The notes below the pieces were generated by a model. That model saw only the letters and a list, made by a program, of their open reading frames with translations. It ran no database searches and was not told the DNA's origin. Both the position numbers and the translations under genes were made by a program. Below, in pieces: positions 11,230 through 20,225 of a stretch of DNA of 64,000 bases. Source of the DNA: Trichomonas vaginalis G3 (Eukaryota; Parabasalia; Trichomonadida; Trichomonadidae); contig NC_067205.1 in assembly GCF_026262505.1 (NCBI RefSeq), positions 25,611,693 through 25,675,692 of the forward strand, written 5' to 3'. The number at the start of each line of letters is the position of its first letter. The stretch's first letter is position 1.

Positions 11230-11560
11230 TTTTGAAAATAAACTACTATTCTCAGATCACATATGCACATAAATCAAAGTTGTCAGATTAAAATATGAAA
11301 AATAAATAAAAATTAGAAATATCGAAGTGGTTATATAGAAATAAGTGCTTATTCATAGCATATATGCCTTCAAATGGCATACTACTGTAACACAAACCAA
11401 CGTTTGATCGATTGTTTTTTGATCAAAAAATATTTAAAAAAAAATTAGTGATTCTCTTTTAATTAGAGATTAAAATGTAGATTTTTGATTGAATGTATTT
11501 GTCTTTAAAAATTTGATTTAATTACTCAGCAATATATAAATCAAAATTTACTTGGGCAAT
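11230..11560. other. Short AT-rich intergenic region
   Basis: A 331-base gap between two genes on the same strand. It holds the promoter of the MPDU1-like gene. No gene or repeat is seen. Confidence 0.55.
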
Positions 11561-11806
11561 TTATTTTGGAGCATAGGCACGCTGAAGCTTAGCGAATGTA
11601 ACCTTAAGGTGGCGCATTTCGCCGGAGCCCTGAGCACGCTTGCGGTGAGCCTTCTTTTCCCAGTCATAATGGCGCATTGTGGCATCTGGATAGCCGCACT
11701 TGGCGCATTTGCTCTTCTGGATGTGGAAGCAGCGGTTTCCGCAGCGACGGCAGATTGTGTGTGTCTTGTTATGTCTTGGACCAAAAGATGGTGTGCCAGC
11801 ACCCAT
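11561..11806 (-). CDS. RPL37: 60S ribosomal protein eL37
   Basis: An 81-residue basic protein beginning MGAGTPSFGPRHNKTHTICR, the near-invariant start of eukaryotic eL37. The zinc-binding residues are present as CxxC in CRRCG and CxxC in CAKCGYP, with HIQKSKCAKCGYPDA following. It is slightly shorter than the usual 90-97 residues, missing part of the basic tail. It is a structural protein of the large cytosolic subunit next to 5.8S rRNA. The gene has no intron. Its coding DNA is markedly richer in G+C than the flanks, as expected for a highly expressed gene. Other frames in this stretch are shadows. Confidence 0.97.
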   Translation of the reverse strand: MGAGTPSFGPRHNKTHTICRRCGNRCFHIQKSKCAKCGYPDATMRHYDWEKKAHRKRAQGSGEMRHLKVTFAKLQRAYAPK

Positions 11807-12231
11807 GTTTCGTAAGGTCAGACCAAACCAATTGTAAAGTTCTCAAAATAGCTCATAAATATCTCGATGGAAATAATGAATTATCCGTATAGTACATGAG
11901 AAGCATATCTTAATTAACAGAGAAAATGTCCAGTTTATGAACATAATTTTTCAATTTTATCAAAAATTACATTATTTTCGAGATTTTCGGAATAACTTTG
12001 AATTACCATAGACTGTGTACGATTGTTTTGATATAAGAATTAAGATTTAGCTATGATTCATGATAAATTTGCCGTTTTACATTGCATCATGATTATTTAA
12101 GCTGTTTTAACAAGTACATAGGTCGCTGGTGCTGATGGCAGTCCTGTGATATGTGGACATGTCTATTTTACATTATTCAATAATCATCAGAAAAAATTGT
12201 CAAAAATTTTGGACGATAAATAAAAATATAA
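11807..12231. other. Intergenic region with a small GC-richer block
   Basis: This 425-base region between the divergent eL37 and tomosyn-like genes is AT-rich except for about 12119-12165, where the base composition rises sharply around GGTCGCTGGTGCTGATGG. No tRNA cloverleaf, protein frame or snRNA motif could be assigned to it. It may be a small RNA gene or a promoter element. Confidence 0.4.
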
Positions 12232-14418
12232 ATGTTATCAAGAATATTTGGAAAATCGTTACCTGAGCCCACAACCGAACAACTTGGTGTAGATCTAAAC
12301 CCATATGACCTCGAGAAACCAGCTGAAGTGACCTCAATCGCTTTTGAGCCAAGATACAAATTATTAGCTTTCGGAGATGCCACAGGACGTCTTTTTGTTA
12401 TGAATCAAGAGCGTCGATTGCTTGCTTCAAAAGATGCTGCTCCAACATCTATATGCAGATTATACGCTTGTCCAAACACAAGTTCTTTTGTATCTGTTTA
12501 TTCACAACACATTTACAACAATCATCCAAATCAAGCATTAATAACTCCTAATGATAGCGAAAAGGAGTCTTTCAGATGCAGAAGACACTTCAGAACAGAT
12601 TCTGTCGTTACTCATTGGGTTGTTGCTGAAAACAAGATCATTCCGAGAGTTATTTCGCTCAAAGAAATCATTGTAGAGCTTGTTGTTTCACCTTCGACAC
12701 CCAATTTCGCCATGATTTTAATGACGACAGGAGCTTTGTTGGGATTTTCACTCGAAAAGATGAAATTCACGGACTTTTACGTAAATATATTCGAAGGAAA
12801 GCCAGTAAAGGCTCTTAGCTGCCCTATTGGCATGAGTTATTACGTTGCACATGATCAAATCGACGTTTTGGACATAGATTCAATGGAAGTCGATAAATAT
12901 TCAACACAGAAAGTAAACGAATTTGATTTATTCGATGGATACGCAGCATCTATCTTAGAAGACGGATCTTCTGCTCTTATCAAAGGAAACAAAGTTTCTT
13001 CGACACAAAAACTTGAAGAAGGAGAAAAAGCAATCTACACAACTCTCCTTGAAAGCGAAAAACAATTTACAATTGTCAGATCTAAAGAATTTGATTCAAT
13101 AATGATCGGAAACAGACGAGTTTCTCTACCAGAAGGTGTTAGATTAGCACCAGGAATCGCTCCAATCTACACAAAGTCATATTTCGACAGAGCAGGAGTT
13201 TCTACTTTATATGTCATTTCTACTGACGGCAGAATCTTCAATGTTGCTGATTCATGCGACGAACTCATCCTATATCCACCGATTTTGGACGGAACGAAGT
13301 GCAAAGCTTACGAATACGAAAATATTATTTACGTAACAGAGAATATTGGCGAAGGATCATTCAACGTACACTCAATGACGAGGAATGGATACATTGGCAC
13401 CAAGAAGATCGATGCTCCATATCCAACAACCTTCATTTCCGGCAAATTTGTTTGTATTTCGCCACTTTCCATTGATATCGTCGATGTCAAGGATTACAAG
13501 GTCATCAGAGTTGTCGAAGCTAAAGAATCCCTCAGAGTTTACATCCATCAGAACTCTTGCCACGTATTTTGCGACTCATTCCCTCAACTTTACAGTTCTG
13601 ACATGGTGAACTTCAATCCTGCCGCAGAAGGCGACATGTTCTCTCCTTCCTGCAGCGAGGACATCATCCACGCCCTGTTCATCAAAGGCCAGGAATGTCT
13701 GATCACCAAAGATAATTCCATCATTTACAATGGCGAGAAATACGAAGGCTTCGATAAAGACGACCCTGCAGTTTTGATTGAATGCATTGACGATTTCGGA
13801 AAAGCCTCAAAAGATGGAAATTACTTGTTAGTTGTTACAAAGAAATTACTTTTGCTGTTTGATGCAACAGACGGAATGAAGAAGATCAGGAAGGACACAA
13901 TAGATCACAATGTTACGCATGTCAGTGTCATGAGATGGGGCGGATTGATGACATGCACTCCAACCCACTTGAATTTGCTTCCTCTGCCTGATTTCACTCT
14001 GAAGAGCCTCGGAAAACTCTCTGCTCCTTCAGAGGCAACAATCACTCCAATCGATCAGTGCGGTATCATTTCTTCAGATAAAATCGCAACTTCTGTTTAT
14101 TTGAATGACATGGTGAAGCCAAAACTGTTCGATCAGGAGACACCAGCACTTGCTATTCCGCAGAAGAAGAGTTTCTTCGGACTGATAAATAAAAACACAG
14201 CTCCAACAACTGAGGAAGCTGATGAAAAATTCGGTTTCAAGAGGTCAAAGACACAATCTGCTGCTTCTAACCTCGCAGAAACTGGTCAGATGATGCAGGA
14301 ATTGATGGTTATCGCACAGCAGAGAAGTGAGAAATTGAATGAACTTGAAGAGAAAGCAAATAGAATTAGAGATCACGCAAGAGATTTCGCTGAAGCTTGT
14401 AGAAAACTGAATAAGTAA
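12232..14418 (+). CDS. Tomosyn/Lgl/Sro7-like protein with C-terminal R-SNARE motif
   Basis: A 728-residue protein. Residues 1-640 look like a divergent double WD40 propeller: SIAFEPRYKLLAFGDATGRL near the start is typical of the first blade of Lgl-family proteins. Residues 645-680 are a polar linker. Residues 683-726 form a helix with the pattern of a SNARE core, where QQRSEKLNELEEKANRI aligns with the synaptobrevin segment around its zero-layer arginine. The R in QQRSEKL sits in that position. There is no C-terminal membrane anchor, as in tomosyn, so it should act in the cytosol by binding Q-SNAREs and regulating secretory vesicle fusion. Function is inferred from family architecture. The alternative is a plain Lgl homologue with a coiled-coil tail. 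Confidence 0.8.
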   Translation: MLSRIFGKSLPEPTTEQLGVDLNPYDLEKPAEVTSIAFEPRYKLLAFGDATGRLFVMNQERRLLASKDAAPTSICRLYACPNTSSFVSVYSQHIYNNHPNQALITPNDSEKESFRCRRHFRTDSVVTHWVVAENKIIPRVISLKEIIVELVVSPSTPNFAMILMTTGALLGFSLEKMKFTDFYVNIFEGKPVKALSCPIGMSYYVAHDQIDVLDIDSMEVDKYSTQKVNEFDLFDGYAASILEDGSSALIKGNKVSSTQKLEEGEKAIYTTLLESEKQFTIVRSKEFDSIMIGNRRVSLPEGVRLAPGIAPIYTKSYFDRAGVSTLYVISTDGRIFNVADSCDELILYPPILDGTKCKAYEYENIIYVTENIGEGSFNVHSMTRNGYIGTKKIDAPYPTTFISGKFVCISPLSIDIVDVKDYKVIRVVEAKESLRVYIHQNSCHVFCDSFPQLYSSDMVNFNPAAEGDMFSPSCSEDIIHALFIKGQECLITKDNSIIYNGEKYEGFDKDDPAVLIECIDDFGKASKDGNYLLVVTKKLLLLFDATDGMKKIRKDTIDHNVTHVSVMRWGGLMTCTPTHLNLLPLPDFTLKSLGKLSAPSEATITPIDQCGIISSDKIATSVYLNDMVKPKLFDQETPALAIPQKKSFFGLINKNTAPTTEEADEKFGFKRSKTQSAASNLAETGQMMQELMVIAQQRSEKLNELEEKANRIRDHARDFAEACRKLNK

Positions 14419-15684
14419 AAAAAATCTATATTTATTATGTAAAAAAATTGCATTGTTTTATAGAATTTATAGGGAGCATTGGGTGAATATATTTAGAAAC
14501 TCCCTATAACAAAATGTATCTACACAGCCTCATGGATATAATGAACATAGTTACAATGAACATTAACATATTTTTATCGGTGAATTCGTGATTGAAAAGA
14601 AATCTCTCAATTTGGGAAAAACATTGTTTTAACCTTGTGAATAATCCCACGCCGCTGAGATAAGTATTAATTGTTTTAAATATTGTGTAAGGATATAGCA
14701 GAATGTAATGTATAGATATTCCCCACATCAAGGAAAATTTAATGATATTTTGTCCAGAAGCGTAAATATAAGTTATAAATAGATGTGGAAAACATAGTTA
14801 GACAAAGAAATCATTTAATAGGCATGAAATTCTAAATTTCTCTAGCATATTCTGAATTATAACAGATTTGAAGTCTTTGATATGTAGTTTATATTCACAT
14901 ATAGTCTTTTATATGCTGACTGCAAGTCTATATATATGGTGACCCTGATTCATTAACAAACTTCATAGCTTCTGTAGTTGTAGTCTATCGGTGCGGCCCA
15001 GTTGGGATGAAAAGTTTACAAAATTTTTTGCTACACAAAGAAAATGAAATGTACAATCACCTGTATCTATTGTTAGTATTACAAATATGCAAAGAATAAC
15101 AAGGAAAATAAGGTTCTGAATCGGAGAAAGGAATTTCGGTTTTCGGATTATTTTGAAATTATTAGGAAATAAATATTTTTAAATAATTCTTTGTAACATT
15201 TCTATCATATTTCAATTTGAAAAATGAACCTTCTTCAACTGTGATTTTATCGCTAATTTCCTAAAATCTATTACCCTGATATGAAATGTACTTATAATAA
15301 TAATCGATTAATTGAAAATTGCATTTTTAATCGGGTTTTTTGAGATCAATTTTTTTAGAAAGGAATAATAATACATAATCCGAATAATAATTGGAAACTG
15401 TTTTGAAAGGTGTAAAATTTTATATGTATTGAATCAAATTTAAGAGCTTTGAAAAAATTCTATCTCCTCTGAAATAAATATAAAGTTTATATAATTTTTT
15501 TGAATTAATTTTGATTCTTTCTAGGATGTATAATACCTTCTGGAATCTGTCAAAACGTTAGGTTTTTCTCAATCTTTCAAAATTGATAAAATAGATTTTA
15601 TGATTTATAATTCTTGTTCTACTAATGATGGAGTAATGAATTTATAAATTTACTAAATTTCTGCAAAAAGCTTCATAAAATTAA
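14419..15684. other. AT-rich intergenic region
   Basis: A 1.27-kb gap between two genes on the plus strand. A 75-codon hydrophobic frame on the minus strand (14504-14731) has no recognisable family features and is probably chance. Nothing else is seen. Confidence 0.55.
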
Positions 15685-16911
15685 TTGAAAGTAATTTCAG
15701 GTTTCGAGTTAGGACAGACACTTGGAATTGGCTCTTATTCCAAGGTCAAATATGCCAAAGAAGTGGCAACAGGAAAGAGTTATGCCTGTAAAGTTATTAA
15801 AACCGGAAAGATCAAAGATAGCGAAGTTGAGAATACGGTGGTTAAGGAAATTAGTATTATGTCTAGAATCAACCATCCTAATATTATACAGTTACATAGA
15901 GTTTTAAAGTCACAAACGAAGTATTTCCTTATATTAGATTTGATTCGTGGAAAAGACTTATCAGAGATAATCGGCCAAAATGGATGCCTCAGTGAATCAA
16001 CAGCAAGAATATATTTTCATCAAATTATTGATGCAATTGACTTTTTACATAGAAATGGAATTATTCATCGTGATATTAAGCCAGATAACATTCTAATCGA
16101 TAAAAATGATAAAGCTTATCTTATCGATTTCGGTCTATCTGCTAGAAATATCACACAATCCGATTTATTTACAGATATGTTGGGAACTCCAAACTATTTA
16201 GCTCCTGAAGTAATAACAGAAACGCCATACAGAGGACAATCAGTAGACTTATACGCAGCCGGACTGATCCTTTATGTTATGCTTACCGGAGAAGTTCCAT
16301 TCCACGCTGATTCTTCACAAGATGTAATCCAAAATATCATATTATCAGAGTTATATATTCCAAATTTCATTTCAGATGCGGCTGCAAAATTAATTCGACG
16401 TTTAACTCACAGAAATCCACGACTCCGCTATACAATCGAAGATGTCCGTAAAGATGAATGGTTTTCTGAGGATTATACATCATCAGCTGCAGGAGAAATC
16501 ATTGATCGTGAAATCCAAATTGAAAATGCAAATATACAGATATTACAACCTCAGCAGGTTATGGAATATACTGATCAATGTTCCATGACACCATGCTCTA
16601 TAGAGAAAGAACAGAATACAGAAACGAAAAACTGTATTTGTTCTCCATTCGCTTTTTCTGTTATTTCTCCTTTGGATGCTCTGAAGAGGAACTTAAACAA
16701 GAGAATAGAAAGTTTGGGCGGTTGCATCAAAGATGAAGAAAATTCAAGCGAAAACGCAACTTTTAAACTTGGTTTATCGTCATTAGCCATTAAGATAGAC
16801 ATATTCCCACTGGTCGATACAACTCATATCATCCGCATCATTAATATACACGGAGAGAACTCAGATTTTGATTCAATTGCAACACAATTGAAAAAACAAC
16901 TTTGTATATAA
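15685..16911 (+). CDS. Serine/threonine kinase, SNF1/CIPK-like, no ATG at the expected start
   Basis: The frame encodes a full kinase domain at about residues 7-262, with glycine loop GIGSYSKV, K36 in ACKVI, HRDIKPDN (128-135), DFG (148-150) and GTPNYLAPE. A C-terminal part of about 140 residues holds a possible KA1/NAF-like module around SPFAFSVISPLDALKRN. All catalytic residues are intact. The odd point is the start: the codon that should begin the protein is TTG at 15685, directly preceded by an in-frame TAA. The first in-frame ATG is at codon 59, inside the N-lobe and after the ATP lysine. Either a start codon has been lost, or a non-AUG start or an unseen upstream exon is used. No Trichomonas-type branch/3' splice motif is visible. 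Confidence 0.75.
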   Translation: MKVISGFELGQTLGIGSYSKVKYAKEVATGKSYACKVIKTGKIKDSEVENTVVKEISIMSRINHPNIIQLHRVLKSQTKYFLILDLIRGKDLSEIIGQNGCLSESTARIYFHQIIDAIDFLHRNGIIHRDIKPDNILIDKNDKAYLIDFGLSARNITQSDLFTDMLGTPNYLAPEVITETPYRGQSVDLYAAGLILYVMLTGEVPFHADSSQDVIQNIILSELYIPNFISDAAAKLIRRLTHRNPRLRYTIEDVRKDEWFSEDYTSSAAGEIIDREIQIENANIQILQPQQVMEYTDQCSMTPCSIEKEQNTETKNCICSPFAFSVISPLDALKRNLNKRIESLGGCIKDEENSSENATFKLGLSSLAIKIDIFPLVDTTHIIRIINIHGENSDFDSIATQLKKQLCI

Positions 16912-16974
16912 TATATTTGTTTTTTAATAAAAAATAATAATAGCTTCTTGTATTTTAACGTAAAATAGAATTAT

Positions 16975-18153
16975 TTATTCTTGCGAATATTCAAAATACT
17001 GCGCAACGTATTTATCAGTAATGAGCATCTTGTAGTGTTCACCATTTGATGAAGGATCGTTCAAATTGACGCACTTTGTCATATCTTTGTGGAGTTTGCA
17101 AAATTGCTCAACACCTGGAGCGAGAACTGTACCATCTCCACCTGTTGTTACCATATCAAGGTCATTGGTTTCCCAGCTCTTGACTTTTGGAGCAAATGGA
17201 GTCTCTAATTGGTCATTATAAACAATGACTGTTTTCACGCGTGGCGCAGGAATTGGCTTTGAAAGGAATGGTGTTTGGAGATTGAAAAGCTTAACGTTTT
17301 CTGGAGAAATTCTTCCGTGTTCGACGAAAATCTTTTGTAAATCTTCTGGTCCATAGCCTTGGCCGTCAGGACCATAAAATACGTGCTGGCCCTTATACAA
17401 GTCCCAATTGGGGAAATGGGTATGGACAGCTCCCAATGTTTCAGCGGCCAATTGGAAATCTTCGTCTGTCCACTCAATGAACTTATGGTAAGCCTTTGTC
17501 CAGCCTATTCTAACGGCCTTTCCAGCGCCAGCAAAGGAAGGTGCAATAAAAACACAATGGTCGACGTATTTATTGACCCAATCAGCTGACATTTTCTGGG
17601 AAAGGAAGTAATGTGTGATAAACGTTCCAAAGGAGTGGCAAAGGAAGACAACCTTTTGGCCAGTCTTCCTATAAATATCTTCAACTAAGGTTTTCAGACG
17701 GTTGTCGAAAGCTGACTGGCAGGCAATTCCCTTACGCCAATCATTTGGAGCACCATAAAGATCAATGCCCTCGACGTATCCATTATTTTCGAAGTATTGA
17801 ATAATCTTCTTGTAATATGGAATAAATGATACGTTATACTTTGTAAACACATCAACTTGCGTGATTCCTTCGAGAGTTCCAAAACCAACTGTACTTGCTT
17901 CAGTTACGTCATCCATATTTGTTGAACATTGAGTTGATTCATCATATTGCAACGACATCCAATGAAGTATGCAGTTAAATACAGGAGGAATGACATATTT
18001 GTCATTAATCCAACCAATTCCGTCAACGTTCTTTGGGCAGTACCATTTATATGGTGTTGAACCTGTCTTGACATATATATTCGATGCACCAATTCCAGGA
18101 ACTAGGATAACAGGCTTTTTCGCAATAGTAGAGACAGTTAAAAAGGAAAACAT
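16975..18153 (-). CDS. LCAT-like phospholipase/acyltransferase, secreted or lysosomal
   Basis: A 392-residue alpha/beta hydrolase of the lecithin:cholesterol acyltransferase family. The nucleophile is the serine in LCHSFGT (about residue 174), the acid is the aspartate in TTGGDGTV and the base is the histidine in NGEHYKML, giving a complete Ser-Asp-His triad. An oxyanion region lies at VILVPGIGAS. The start chosen is the ATG at 18153, because it begins a short signal peptide (MFSFLTVSTIA before KKPVI) and an initiator-like TCAATTT lies 10-16 bases upstream. An in-frame ATG at 18201 would add 16 residues and bury the signal. The likely job is acyl transfer or phospholipase activity on membrane lipids in the secretory or lysosomal route. 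The gene converges on the kinase with a 63-bp gap. Confidence 0.9.
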   Translation of the reverse strand: MFSFLTVSTIAKKPVILVPGIGASNIYVKTGSTPYKWYCPKNVDGIGWINDKYVIPPVFNCILHWMSLQYDESTQCSTNMDDVTEASTVGFGTLEGITQVDVFTKYNVSFIPYYKKIIQYFENNGYVEGIDLYGAPNDWRKGIACQSAFDNRLKTLVEDIYRKTGQKVVFLCHSFGTFITHYFLSQKMSADWVNKYVDHCVFIAPSFAGAGKAVRIGWTKAYHKFIEWTDEDFQLAAETLGAVHTHFPNWDLYKGQHVFYGPDGQGYGPEDLQKIFVEHGRISPENVKLFNLQTPFLSKPIPAPRVKTVIVYNDQLETPFAPKVKSWETNDLDMVTTGGDGTVLAPGVEQFCKLHKDMTKCVNLNDPSSNGEHYKMLITDKYVAQYFEYSQE

Positions 18154-19701
18154 CTTTTTTTGAAATTGAATCAGAATCGCTAATTGAAAGAAATTGACCA
18201 TTTTGGATATGTGCTGAAACACTGTGTTTATCAATAATTTCCAAAGAAAAATTATAAAACGACCAAGCCTTTGAAAAATTCAATTCTTTTAATATAATAA
18301 GTAGATCATGAAACAAATAAATTTTCATTGTTTTTGAGCAAAATCATTCCATTCAATTTTGTGAAGAACGGATGAAATTCTTTTGAATTTTTCAGGAAGA
18401 AAAAAATTCCTTATTTTGGGGTATAATTTTAAAAAAAAAGGGAGTGACACCTAAGTTTATTGATCCTGCTTTATATCATCATTGACGAAGAATTGATCAA
18501 AATCATTAGTATGAAACAATGATATACTCTGTGCAGAAGGATATTAACATTGCAAAAATCCAATTACTCGATATTAAACTCATCATTTCTTGCATTAAAG
18601 TTGATACCTTTATTTTTTCGAAATATTACAAGAATAGATTTCTTACGTATTGCCAATGATAACCAAAGTAATGTTTCGGTATAATAAATTTAATTCAATA
18701 TAGAAACAGCAGATTGACTAGCCATTCTGATATAATATCATGAATTCTATCGGGTTACAAAATATCAAATATCTTAGCTTAACTTCGGTTTTTATTTTGA
18801 GTTACAGATCTAATGTTGCTCTTCCTGAAGCAATAATCACTAACTTATCAAAATAATATGATAACAAATCTAAATATGCTAGTTTGATATAGATTTTATT
18901 CATATTTATTGTTGACATTCAAATCACAATATACATCTTCAACTTACCTTTGAATAAAATCATCATCTCATTGATTATTTTCTAGATATTTACTATGGCT
19001 TTTAAATATGTTAAGCAAATCCTTTATTTAAAGCAAATATTTTTTATTTTACTTGCAATATTTGATGATCTATACATCATCATATATTATATTTGATAGA
19101 AAAATATTGATCAATTAAATGTTTGGAAAATAAGCTTCTTTTTTGTATCATTATAAAATAATTATTTAATTTGCTGATATAATTGACATATTTTTTTAAA
19201 AAAAATATAGGTTAACAAAAATGAAATGCATACATCGATTTAAAATACAGTATAATTGCTTTGTTTCAATAATAATTTTAAATCTTCAAGATTTTTAACC
19301 TCATTTTTCCAAAAAAAATCGAGAATTGTAAAAATCATTATCATTTTCTACAAAACTGCTTAGGCATTTTTCAAATTCTAAAAAATTTGGAAAAAATCAG
19401 CAAGGACGATTTCATTCTAGGGATTGAGGGCAAGAGCTACCAGTCAAAAAAGGCTCCAAATTTTTAGATATTGATATTGATTTTCATCAATCACTTAATA
19501 TCGATTGTTTACAGTTAACAGTATTGCATGTTATTGAATTCTAATATATTTGAACATACTATATATAGTTTTCGAAACGTTTCAAAATTTCGCCCAATTT
19601 AACAATAGTCCAACAATCATACTCATGCATTATTACCACGATCTAATCGCGAAAAGATACTGCTCTTTATTTGCCCTTTTCTAAAAATTATTTTCAAATA
19701 A
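18154..19701. other. AT-rich intergenic region
   Basis: A 1.55-kb region without a recognisable gene on either strand. It lies between the LCAT-like gene and a truncated kinase relic, and probably holds decayed 5' sequence of that kinase. No repeat was recognised. Confidence 0.5.
18163..18169 (-). promoter_or_regulatory. Initiator-like element TCAATTT
   Basis: On the minus strand TCAATTT lies 10-16 bases upstream of the LCAT-like ATG at 18153. It resembles the Trichomonas initiator but has A where the consensus has a pyrimidine. It supports the start at 18153 over the upstream ATG at 18201. Confidence 0.35.
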
Positions 19702-20136
19702 AATTTCTTATTCGTACATGTTTTATATGCAGATCTAGAAGAAAAACGAAAAATCATTAAAAATTTATCACAATACCATGCAACCGGCATATCAGAAGTC
19801 AGCTTGCATCAACTTCTATCAAGTGTCCCAGATCATCCTGGAAAAAACCATATAATTATGCCAATTTCTAGTTTTGAAATGGACAATCACGTAATTATCG
19901 TAGAGCCTCTCTTATTAAGGTCATTATTTGAGGGAATTTATCAAAATAGGCCAGTTTCCCAATTATTGAGTACAATTCGAAATATAATGGAACAAATTTT
20001 GCAGGGAGTTTCATTTTTACATGCGAATGGAGTTACACATTGCGACTTAAAGCCAGATAACGTTTTATTCGACTATGAAAACATGAATAACTTGCAAATC
20101 ATAGATTTAGGTTCAGCGACAATGTCTCCAACATGA
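19702..20136 (+). pseudogene. Truncated protein-kinase relic
   Basis: A 144-codon frame open from a TAA at 19699, without an ATG near its start. It encodes the middle of a kinase domain: part of the N-lobe, then GVSFLHANGVTHCDLKPDNV (a catalytic loop with HCD for HRD) and IIDLGSATMS, where DLG stands in the DFG position. It stops immediately after this segment. The glycine loop, ATP lysine and the whole C-lobe are missing, so it cannot be an active kinase. The HCDLKPDNVLFD and DLGSA forms resemble dual-specificity (CLK/DYRK-like) kinases. It is read as a relic cut at both ends. Its 3' end lies 89 bases from the end of the Sel1-repeat gene. Confidence 0.7.
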
Positions 20137-20225
20137 GCAGTCGATTCCGTAAGATTAAAAAGAGGTTAATAAAAACAAACAATTTATAGATAAGACAAAT
20201 AAATAAAAATACAAAAAAAGATTTT

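Noticed and set aside
11548-11892. Other frames over eL37
   Set aside because: The eL37 frame is unmistakable, so the others are shadows.
14504-14731. 75-codon hydrophobic frame in an intergenic region
   Set aside because: No family features, no initiator and AT-rich composition. Probably chance.
14930-15010. Possible tRNA near GGTGCGGCCCAGTTGGGA
   Set aside because: No cloverleaf and no B-box (GGTTCGANNCC) could be found.
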